DNA of 64,000 bases. Source: Aldrovandia affinis (lineage: Eukaryota; Chordata; Actinopteri; Notacanthiformes; Halosauridae). Position numbers and translations under genes: made by a program. Every line of letters starts with the position of its first letter. Within the stretch, counting starts at the first letter, position 1. A model generated the notes under the pieces. That model was not told the DNA's origin. It made no database searches and was given only the letters and a program-made list of their open reading frames with translations. Below, piece after piece: positions 48,488 through 60,400 of the stretch. The stretch is taken from positions 3,425,625 to 3,489,624 of the forward strand of contig JAINUG010000020.1 in the NCBI GenBank assembly GCA_029706075.1, given 5' to 3'.

Positions 48488-51400
48488 ATGGTCACTCCGG
48501 AAAACTTTTCAGTTGAGGGGGGTGGGCAAAGGGGCCCTTTGTTCGAACGTAATGGGGTTCCGGGTACGTCCAACGCCCCGGTTGATATGGACACGGCGAT
48601 AGTGTTGCTTGGAGCCGGGGTGACGGCGATAACACATCCCCTGCTCTACGTGAAGCTGCTCATTCAGGTAGCTAGCAAGCTATCGTGGAAAAAATATATA
48701 ATATCAACTTGGGTTTCTAGTGAGTGAGAGGAGTCACATTAGAAAGACTGAATTATTGCTCGAAAAATCGCTTTGGCATATAAATAGTTTGGCGAAGAGC
48801 ATCTTTTGAGAACCATTTACGCACCCGGCAATACTGTGGTGCGCAAAAACGAAAATAGCGCAGTTAGCGCAGATGTATTATGATTGTAAATCGGCATGAG
48901 GAGAACTGTGTTCTCAACGCTGTTGCATGTCATCATGCACGTTTTTTCGTATGTTTTTCTCACTTTCAGTGTTGAACTGTATCGTTATGTTACAGAACAC
49001 ATTAATATTTCAGCGCACTGTGCAGTACTATATTGCACTTTTATATTATTAATCAATTTATCACGCGCACTAATATAATGGCAGTTCATATTTCACTCAT
49101 ATTTATTATTATTCACATGAACTATTACAATCGTTGGAAGAACTTTCTCATTCTCTCACAAAATCTACACTCACGTCCCCTTATCTTTTTATTAGGGTTT
49201 CATACTATTGACAGTACAATTCCGCAGACCCCACAAGCACTCTCTGAAGGGGGAGTGGATAACCACACGAGAGCTATATCGATTGGCCTACAGTATTATA
49301 TTCCTGATGTCAGACCCATTTTTCGTTAAACTTGGTAGATTACTGGTTAGCCTTGTTAAACAGAATTAACAATTTGTCCAATAGTTGATGGGTCAAAGCA
49401 ACTACCAACAGTAGCTGCACAGGTAATTCTTAACATTTCTTCAAAGCTGAAAGAATATTATGTTCTAGAAAATTCAGATTTGACATGGCTCAAGAACAGA
49501 CATTCATCATATTAGCTGCTAACCACTGACTAACAATTACTGGTGTGAGTCTGCTTTGCAGCTTGATCTTTCCACCATCTCTTCTCTCCTAGGTTGGACA
49601 TGAACCTTTAGCCCCAACCGTAGGGACCACCATGTTTGGTAGGAAAGTGTTGTACCTTCCTGGTTTCTTCTCCTACGGTAAGTGTCTTAGAGCTGCTTCA
49701 GAAACACTGGCTTGACTGGCATCCTGCATACTGAACAGATTTAGTGCTGGAAAGTTGCTGGTTTGAAGCCCGGAGCAAGTTGTTTTAGTAAATACCCAGT
49801 GGTGAAAATTAATAATATGGTAAGAACATAACCTGAGCTAAATAAGTCTGTTTAGCCAATAAAGGAGAAGTTCTGTCTGGATTAAATGTTTTTCTCACCA
49901 GATCACTTATTATCTTATATTATGTATTGCAGTCTCTGACAGTGAGCCTCTCATTCATATTATCTTGGGAACTCAAACCGGGATTGTTCATTGTTGCTGC
50001 CTTTAATTCCAACAATATTCTACGCATGCTTTAACAGTAGTCATGGCAACCCTTTTGTTCCTTCAAAAGACAAGAGATGTTTAATTTGTTTTGTGATGAA
50101 TATTGTAATGTAATGCATGTCTACTTGTGATGAACTTAAAGAGGAATCCAAACACAATTTTTATTATATTTAGGAATGTGAAAGTCCTACTTTTACCATC
50201 ATCGGAATGATGTGTATACAATGCCCCTTTAAAATCTACACCCCTGTTTCAAAAATGTCACCTTACATCCTGAAATTAAAACAAATGAAATCAGCCTTTT
50301 TCCACCTTTATTTACACATTTTACTCTACAACTTCCAAGTGAAAAAAATATCAGTCTGTAAGGCAACAAAAGGTGACATTTTTGAGACGGGTGTAGACTT
50401 TAATGTATGTAGCAAATATATGACAATATATTACTGTATACTAATATATACAGTAGGCTCCGTTTTTATTCATACCCTTGATAAAGATGAACAAAAGAGA
50501 TTGTATGAAATAAACTACATAAGTAATGAAGTATATTTTATGCTCAAAAAATTAAAAAAATTATATTCTTTAATAATAATGCATTGGTACGGACCACAAT
50601 CGAATGGTTCAAAAATTATACTTTTTTCCCAGAAAAATCAAGAATCACAAATATTCACACCCCTGTAATCAGCACTTTCTGGTTCCTCCCTTGGCCATTA
50701 TAACATCAAGCAGTCACCTTCTATAGTGTCGTACGGGGTTATGGAACTTCCTGGGGAGTATCCTCAACCATTTCTCCATGCAGAATTGTTCTAGTTCCTT
50801 CAGATACTTGGGTTGACGTTTTGGACTGCTTTTTTGAGTTCAAACCGCAAATGTTCATTTGAATTCAGGTTTATTAATTAACCAATCTTTAACCAGGCAA
50901 GTTAATTACATACAGTGATAGACATCGTTGTTGCCAGCTGCATACCATACCTGTCACACAGGGAAGGAAAAGGTTAGTGAAAAAGGAAAAAAAGTTTTAA
51001 ACAAGTATACATATACACAAAGCAGTTATAAACATGTAGGCAGTGGTGATGACAATTGGCTAGATTCAGAATTCAGTGGTAGTGAAGTCTGAAAAGGTGG
51101 GTTTTGAGTCTATTGTGGAAGATTGGAAGTGATTCCGCGGTCCTGACTGAGCGCGGAAGATCATTCCACCACCGAGGGGTCAGGACAGAGAAGAGGCAAG
51201 ACCGCGAGGAGTGGCTGCCGGGCGCCCGGAGGGATGGGACAGTCAGTTTGCCAGAGGAGGCAGAGCGGAGGGGTCTGGCTGGGGTGTAGGGTGTGATGAG
51301 TGTTTGGCGATAAGGGGGAGCAGTTCCTTTAGCCACTTAATAAGCTAGCACAAGTGATTTGAATTTAATGCGCACTGCAATGGGGAGCCAGTGCATAGAG

Positions 51401-54400
51401 GAGAGTAGAGAGGTGGCATGCGTGAACTTGGGTTAATTGAACACTGGACGTGCGGCAGCATTCTGGACCAGTTGCAGTGGCTTGATGGCACAGGCCGTTA
51501 GGTCTGCCAGCAAGGAATTGCAGTAGTCCAGATGTGAGATCACCAGGGCCTGGACCAGCAGTTGTATGGCCTTTTGGGTGAGGAACGGTCGGATCCTCCG
51601 GATGTTATGAAGGGAGAATCGGCAGGTCCGGGTGATCGCTGCAATGTGGCCCGAGATGCACAGCTGGTCATCCAGGGTCACTCCAAGACTCCTAGCAGAC
51701 TGGGACGGAGACACTATGGAGCTTTCCACGGTGATTGAAGCATCAATCATCGGGGAGCCCTTCGCTGGGAGGAAGAGCAGCTCTGTCTTCCCCAGGTTCA
51801 GCTTCAGGTGGTGGGTGCACATCCAGGCAGAGATGTCTGCCAGGCATGCAGAGATCCGCGCCGGGACCTCGGTCTCAGAAGGAGAGAAAGAGTTGAGTGT
51901 CATCAGCATAACAGTGGTAAGAAAAACCATGAGCAGAGATGACAGAACCAAGTGATTTAGTGTACAGGGAGAATAGGACGGAGCGTAGCACCGAGCCCTG
52001 CGGGACTCCGGTGGAGAGGGTGTGGGGAGAGGGAGGAGCGCTGTACTGTCTCCTTTGAGCCAATACCCCCCGAAGCCTGTCACCGACACACAGGACCACT
52101 CATATATGCAGCAAGTTTTTCCTACGGCTTTCATCACAACTGGTGGAATCGAACCTTGGTCGCCGTGGCTACCACGATCAGAGATTTAAAAACAGGAACT
52201 GATACAAAATTGTCCAATCTCAGGGTTTTTTGCAGCTCATTCCAGTCTGAGGCTGTGGCATGCTGAAACGAGGAGCGGCCCAGAGTAGTGCTGACTTTGG
52301 GGGTCACTAATTAGATGTAGCCGGCAGATCTGGTTTTGTAGGCAGGATCAGATTGTTTTAGCAGAGATGACACGTACCAGGGAGTCAGTCCAAGAAGGGA
52401 TTTGTAGATGAGAATAGTTCAGTGAAGTTTCTGTCTAGTATGTAGTGATGTCCAGTTTACATATAGAGGAATATAGAGGTTGCGGTGGTGTGTTCTGTAG
52501 GGAGCATTGGTAGTGAGCCTGATGGCTGAATGATAGAGAACATCCAGCCTATCAAGCGCAGCCTTGATCTGTAGATCACATCTCCATAATTCAGTATTGG
52601 GAGGATGGTCATCCGAACCATTGTCAACTTGGCAGAAGGGGTGAAGGAGGACTTATTTCTGTAGAGAAATCCAAGTCTTGACATCATTTTTGCCTGAAGT
52701 TTTGAGATATGTAATGAAAATGAAAGGGCGGAATCCAGCCAGACACTACGGTATTTGTATTGTGGCAGCCCGAGTGGTGGTGATTGAGGGTAAGTACGTG
52801 GTGGGACACTGGCTCCACCCCTTCTCCTTATTTGGACATGCAGGAAATCAGGGAGCGCACCTGCAGCCCATGCCAGCTAAACGGCATGAAGACAAAAGTG
52901 CCCCAGCCGTGTCATTCGAGGTGAAGTATCATCTGGGGAAAGCGTGTTGGAGAGAGAGCGTGAGAAAGAGATTTTTTTGATTGAATTAAGAATACGACTT
53001 GGATTGTTTTGAGAGCCGGTGTTTGACCTTTTTTGTATGAGAACCTGACTTGGATTACGGATTTTGGATTACGGACTGGGACATTGAAAACGGATTATGG
53101 ATTGCAACTTGGTTTCCCCCTTCCCTTTGTGCTAATTCTCCTAAATAAAATAAATTCTTGCATTTTGCCTGTGTAGGTGGGTTTATTATTGATTATTTGG
53201 TGGAGTTGAAACCCAGTGCCCCGGATTCTGCTACACTTGGTGGAGAATGTGGGCATGCCTGAAAAGCCAAAACTGATCAATAATAAAGCAATACACAGGA
53301 AAATGGAAGCACTCGTCAAGCAACTTGTGGAGGCAAGCTTAGCGCAACAAGCAATGAATCAGGAATTGCTTGAGGAGCAGCGACAACAGATGGCGCTGCT
53401 GCATGCAGAAATCAGACGCCTTACCACCGCAGGAGCCGCTACCAGGTCCCGGATAAACCCCAGCCAGTTCATCCTGAAGTTGACGGACAGTGATGACATC
53501 GAAGCCTTTTTGCAAGCATTTGAGCGTACAGCCGCAAGGGAAGAATGGCCCCTGGAACAATGGGGTAGCTTGATCGCTCCTTTTTTGTCTGGAGTAGCCC
53601 AGAAAATATACGAGGACCTCACCGTGGACCAAATAAAGGAAAAAGTTTCACGACTGGTTGTATAGCCCCCACTCACTCGACCTGGTCGCAGATGCATGAT
53701 TTGATCCGCATCACCAAGAACTGGATGACCGCTGAACCGGCGTCGCTGAGCCCGCTAGAGCGTATTGTCATCGATAAATACCTGCGCTCTCTCCCTTACG
53801 AGGCAGGAAGGAAGAAGGCAGCTTTCGAACCGATGCCCCAAGACATCACCCCTTTGACGATGCCGACCGGAGAAAGTTTTATTGATGTCGGGAGGTCGGA
53901 CATCTGTCATGGAATTGTATGCACCGTGGCGTACCTATCCACTACCCTAGGATGACCCTGTAGAATTCGAACCTCCTGTTGTGCCCATTAAAGCTGTTCC
54001 TCGCTAATGACACCTGTCCGGGCCAACAGAAAAGACACCACAGCATTGATCGACTCAGGGAGTATGGTCACACTGGTGTGACCGGAGTTTGCACATCCGA
54101 ATCCACCCCAGGATTCACCAGACAAGGTTTTGATAACCTGTATTCATGGAGAGACAAAGGCGTATCCCACTACACAGCTTACCCTGCAAACCTCAAAGGG
54201 GCAACATGTGGGGAGGGCAGGTGTTGTCCTGAACCTCCCAGTGCCCGTGCTCATCGGAAGGGATTCTCCGGTGTTCACGAAACTATAGGCAGGGATGCAG
54301 AAAAGCCCAAGGACAAGGGAAGGAACCGGAGTCCATGCAGCACACTCACGAAGGGAGATAAAAACTGTGCGGCATCCCGAAGTAGACCACGACGTCTCCA

Positions 54401-57400
54401 CTGAAAGTGTAAAGGAGCAGCAAGATGACGACGAGGTGAGTCTCGGTGATCTGTTCCCTATTGACTCGGGAATGCCAGAACCCGCATCCCTAGCTGGGAG
54501 TTTTGCCACCGTGCAGTTAGAGGACCCGAACCTGACAAATGCTCTACAGCAAGTGACGGTGGTGGACGGGAGTCCCATCGAGGTCAAGTAGACAGGTAAC
54601 AGAATGAAACACGTGAACTGCTGCTAGTGCCTCGACCATTTATCCAAACAGTCCTACAGCTGGGGCATTCCCATGTGTTTGGAACTCACCTTGGCGTAGA
54701 AAAAATGATGGACAGGATAAAAGCGTGGTTCCATTAGCCGTGGATAAAGAAAGCAATTGAGAAATTGTGCCAACAGGTAGCGCTGAAACTTGTGTTTTGC
54801 AGCTCCCTCATACCATTACCCATCATTTCAACACCGTTCAGCCGGATCGCTATGGATTTGGTTGGGCCCCTCCCAAAAAGTAGTAACGGGTACCAGTACA
54901 TTTTCATTATATTAGATTATGCGACCCGATATACAGAGGCGATTCCCCCTATGCACAATGGCAACCAAAGGCATTGCACGCAAACTAATACTGTTGTTTT
55001 CCAGAGTGGGCATTCCGGATGAGATCCTGACTGATTAGGGAACGCCTGGCGTTATGAAGGACTTTTATAAATTGTTAAAAATGACTCATCTGCATACGTC
55101 AGTTTATCATCCCCAAACAGACAGACTGGTGGAATGGTTCAACCGAACCCTGAAAAGTATGCTGAGGAAGGTGATGGAAGCAGGTTGGAGGAACTGGGGC
55201 CAACTACTTCCCTTCCTGATGTTCGCCATACAAGAAGTTCCCCAGACCTCGACCGGGTTTTCTCCATTTGAACTGATTTACGGCAGGCAACCTAGAGGGC
55301 TCCTTGATGTGGCTGAGGAGGTTTGGGAGCAGCAGCTGTCTCCACATAGCACTCTGATCGAACATGTGGAAGGACTGCGGGACCAAATGGTTAAGTTGTA
55401 GCCCATGGTAAGAGAGCAAATGCAAGAGGCTCAGGCCACCCAGGCCCGGATATACAACCAGGGGGCTCAGCTGAGAGAATTCCAGCTGGGTGATAAAGTG
55501 CTTGTGCTTGTACCCAAGGTGCGAGCGAGGTGGAAAGGACCATATGAGATCATCAAGAAAGGTGGAGGGGTGAATTATCAGGTGTGACAACCTGATCGCT
55601 GAAATGTAAGCCTGATATATCATGCCAATTTGTTAAAATTCAGGTATGTCAGGTACCGAGATCCCTCCCATGGATGTGCCAATAGGGGAACAACTAAGTC
55701 TCGCCCAAAAACAGGATGTGAAGGAGCTGGGACGTATTCTCGACGGTGCCCGAACAAACGGACCTCGTTCATCACCACATTCTGACCAAACCAGGGAAAA
55801 AGGTAAAACTTCACCCGTATCGCATCGAAGAGTGAGGGTGGAAGTAAATTATATGCTGACCCCAGGGATCATAGAGGAGTCACACAGCGAGTGGTGCAGT
55901 CCGATAGTGTTGGTGCCCAAACCGGACGGTACCCTTCGACTTTGTAACGACTTTAGAAAACTGAATCCAATTTTAAAATGTGATGCCTATCCCATGCCTA
56001 GAATCGATGAGCTAATTGAGGGAATTAGAAATGCCAGGTTCATTAGCACTTTAGATTTAACCAGACAGACTGTACCAGTACAGTTCGATCTGCACGGAGC
56101 CCCGTCTGCCTTCCAAAGATTGATGGATCGGGTACTGTGACCACATCATGGCATGTATAGATGACATTGTAATACACAGTGATGATTGGGAAACCCACCG
56201 GGAAAGGGTAAGAAATGTCTTGCATGCTCTATGGGGGACGGGGCTTACAGCTAACCCTAAGAAATGTCGGCTTAGCCTATAAGAAGCTGAGTATTTAGGT
56301 TACAGCATTGGATGTGGCACCGTCAAGCCACAGGACAGGTAGATGCGATTAAAAATTGGCCTCGTCCGCACACCAAAAAGCAGGTCCGCACATTCGTCTG
56401 ACTTATCAGCTACTATCGTCATCCCAAACTTCGCCACCCTCTCCACTCCCCTAGCTGAGCTGACAAAGAATCGACTGCTAATGCAGATGAGGTGGACAGA
56501 TGCGGAGGAAACCACTTTCCAGAACCTGAAGGCAGCGCTATGTTCAAGACCCGTTTTGGTGAGTCCGAATTTCATAGTGCGGACGGACGCCTCAGAAATG
56601 GGAGTGGGGGCGGTATTGTCACAGCTACAAGGAGGGGATGAACACCCTATCACATTCATCAGCAGGAAACTTTTACCATGAGAGCAGAAGTATTCAATGG
56701 TTGAAAAGGAATGCTTAGCGATAAAATGGGCATTCGAGCCATTAAAATATTATGTCCTGGGTCGTCATTTTACTCTCATCACGGATCACGCGCCATATGG
56801 ATGTCACGGAATAAAGATACCAATGCCCGCATAACCAGATGGTTTCTGACACTGCAACCTTTCGCATTTTCTGTACTTCACAGGTCAGAGGCTGAACACG
56901 GGAACGCCGATGCCCTTTCCAGAAGGGATGCCTTATGGTGCCAGGCCACCCCTCCCTCTGGGTTGGAGCTGAGGGGGATGGTGTGATGGGACACTAGCTC
57001 CACCCCTTCTCATTATTTGGACATGCAGGAAATCAGGGAACGTACCTGCAGCCTATGCCAGCTAAACGGCATGAAGACAAAAGTGCACCAGCCGTGTCAT
57101 TCGAGGTGAAGTACCGTCTGTGGAAAGCGTGTTGGAGAGGGAAAGGGAGAGCGTGAGAAAGTGATTTTTTGGATTGAATTAAGAATACAACTTAATTCAA
57201 AGGTGTTAACCTTTTTTGTATGAGAACCTGACTTGGATTACGGATTTTGGATTACGGACTGGATTACGGATTGCAATTTGGTTTTCCCCCTTCCCTTTGT
57301 ACTAATTCCCCCCCCAAAAATTAAACAAAATTTGCATTTTGCCTGTGCATTTTTTTACATTTGTAAAATGTTAAAAATGTTTTAAAAAAACACCTACACC

Positions 57401-60400
57401 GCCTATGTAGGTGGGTTTATTATTGATAATTTGGCGGAGTTGAAACCCAACACCCCGGATCCGTCGAGAGCAGGGAGATGACTTCCTCCCAAAAAACATC
57501 TTGAGTTTAAGAGGTTAAGGGCAGAGAAAGCATGCTGTATATGGCTGAAGCTTTGCTGGAGCTTGTTTAGAGCAGAGACCAGGGATGGTCCAACAGAGTA
57601 TAGCACTGTATCATCTGCATAAAGATGGATGAGAGATTCGCCATTGTGCAATATTATTGATGTAAACAGAGAACAGTGAGGGGGCTAAAATAGAACCTTG
57701 CGGGACTCCCTTCGTGACCGGAATAGGCTGGGATGTTATGTTTTCTGCCCTCACACATTCGATCCTGTCTGAAAGATAGTGATTGAACCGAGCCAGTGAC
57801 TGCTCATTGACGCTAACATTTCTCAATCTGGACAAGAGAATGCGGTGATTGATGGTATCAAAGACCTTGGCTAGGTCTATGAATATGGCAGCACAATATT
57901 TTTTCTTGTCTAGGCCATTAATTACATCTTTAAGCACTTTAAGTGTTGCTGTGATACAGCCGTGAACCCTGATTGCATTCCTGAGAGAATGTGGTATGTA
58001 CACTATATGGCCAAAAGTCAGTGGACACCCCTGCTAATTATTGATTTCAGGTGTTTCAGCCACACAGGTGCATAAGATCCAGCACATAGCCATGCAATCT
58101 CCACAGACAAACATTTAGAATTCAGAATGGTTCGTAAAGAGCTCAGTGACTTTAAACGCGGCACTGTCATAGGATGCCACCTTTGCCACAAGTCAGTTTG
58201 TGAAATTTCTGCCCTACTAGATGTGCCCCAGTCAACTGTAAGTGCTATGATTGTGAAGTGGAAGCGCCTAGGAGCAACAACAGCTCGGCCACGAAGTGGT
58301 AGACCACGCAAACTCACAGAGCGGGGTCGACGAGTGCTGAAGCGCATATTGCATAAAAATCGCCTATCATCTGCTGCATCACTCACTACAGAGTACCAAA
58401 CTGCCTCTGGAAGCACCATCAGCACAAGAACTGTGCATCGGGAGCTTCATGGAATGGGTTTCCATGGCCGAGCAGCTGCACACAAGCCTCACATCACCAT
58501 GCGCAATGCCAAGCGTCGGCTGGAGTGGTGTAAAGCATGCCGCAACTGGACTCAGTGGAAACATGTTCTTTGGAGTGATGAGTCACGCTTCACTATCTGG
58601 CAGTCTGATGGACGAATCTGGGTTTGGCGGATGCCAGGAGCACGCTACCTTCTGGAATGCATAGTGCCTACTGTAGTTTGGTGTAGGAGGGATAATGGTC
58701 TCTCTCTAATGGTTTCTCAGGGTTTGGGATAGGCCCCTTAGTTCCAGAGAAGGGTATTCTTAATGCTACAGGATACGAAGACATCTTAGCCAATTGGGCG
58801 CTTCCAACTTTGTGGCAACAGTTTTGGGAAGGCCCTTTGCTATTCCAGCATGACTGTGCACAAAGCGAGGTCCATAAAGACATGGTTGTGGAGGAACTCG
58901 CTTGGCCTGCACAGAGCCCTGACCTCAACCCCATTGAACACCTTTGGGAGGAATTAGAACGCCGATTGCGAGCCAGGCCTTCTCGTCCAACATCAGTGCC
59001 TGACCTCACAGATGCTCTTTTGGCTGAATGGGCACAAATTCCCACAGACACACTCCAAAATCTTGTGGAAAGCCTTCCCAGAAGAGTGGCAGCTGTCATA
59101 GCCGCAAAGGGGGGTCCAACTCCATATTAATGCCCATGGTTTTAGAATGGGATGTCCAACAAGCTCATATAGGTGTGATGGTCAGTGACTTTTGGCCATA
59201 TAGTGTATCAAAGAAGTTAGTCAGTTGTTTTTCAAGGACTTTTCGCTATATAAGGCAGAATGGAAATGGGCCTATAATAGTTAGGGTTTGGGAATTAGTT
59301 AGGGAATTTCTGCTGTATGAATTGAGAGACTGAAGAGAAATGAGATGGGGGCTGCAATTAAAGGGGCTACAACCTTCAGGAAGAATGGGTCCAGGTTGTC
59401 CGGTCCAGCAGGCTTTTTTTGGTCCAATAAGAGGAGTTCCTTCCGGACCTCTGCTTCTGAAACTGATTGAAGTGAGAATCTGTGTAAAAGGGGAAGCAGA
59501 GAGGAGTGGCTATGAGGAGGGTCAGAATTCCTAGTATTCAAAGAGCAGGGGGGGTTGGTAGAGTCAAACAATAGACCAGATTTAATGAAGTGTATATTAA
59601 ATAGATCTGCCATTCGAGTTTTGTCACTAACTATGATATTGTCAAAGTTAATGGCCATGGGAAGTTGTGAGGAGGAAGGTTGATTCTCCAGGTCTTTGAC
59701 TGTTTTCCAAAATTTCTGTGGCCAAATCCACTCAGAGGGAATTGTTGTTTAAAGTGACTTTAGATTTTCTTACAGCCTGAGTGCATTTGTTCCTGAAGGA
59801 CAACCAGTTGGCTGGTGTTTGTGAGAACCGAGCCCTACGCCAGTTGGAGTTTTTGTGATGTAGTAACTCTGCTAAGTCACTAGTAAACCAGGGGCTGAAA
59901 TGGTTCTTGAGTTGCATCTTCTTGAGGGGAGCAAGCTTATTAATGATGTTGCAAAAAAGGCCTTCAAAGAGGAACCAAGCATCCTTTATTGTGAGGATTA
60001 GACTGATTCTGTACCATTTAACCAACGCAAGGTCAGGGAGAAAGGCTTGCTCATTAAAAATTTTAATCTGGCGTCTCTGGCAGCTCTGATGCCTTGTAGC
60101 ACAGCCATTGCAGATACAGCCAATGAAACAGTGATTGCTTATGTCGTTGCAGAAAACATCAGAATTGTATTTATGAGGGCTGTTAGTAAGGATGACATCC
60201 AACAAAGTGGCCTTCTCTGGAGATTTAGGGTCATATCTAGTGGGGTTAGATATAATCTGGGAGAGATTTGGTGAGTCCCACTGCTGTAAAACTGTCAGGT
60301 GGTTTTAACATGTACCAGTTGAGGTCACCCAAGAGGAGAAATTCAGACTTGGTGTAGGGGGCCAGGAGGGAACTGGGTGCAGTTAGAGTGGAAGCAGGAG

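Larger units (their letters stand above)
52799..57460 (+). mobile_element. Ty3/gypsy LTR retrotransposon, Gmr1-like order, decayed
   Basis: Two LTRs, about 52799-53230 and 56984-57460, share the blocks GGGACACTGGCTCCACCCCT (one change on the right), CAGCTAAACGGCATGAAGAC, GAACCTGACTTGGATTACGG and TAGGTGGGTTTATTATTGAT. Each is about 430-480 bases; the right one carries an extra AT-rich insert. Between them lie gag, protease, integrase, reverse transcriptase and RNase H, in that order, all on the plus strand and all broken by stops and frameshifts. A purine tract (GCTGAGGGGGATGG) precedes the right LTR. Integrase ahead of reverse transcriptase is the order described for Gmr1 elements of fish and not that of standard gypsy. 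No clear target duplication was found. Confidence 0.9.

Noticed and set aside
53216..56986. A domesticated retroviral gene
   Set aside because: The gag, integrase, RT and RNase H frames are all broken by stops and shifts, and two LTRs flank them. This is a dead retrotransposon, not a host gene.
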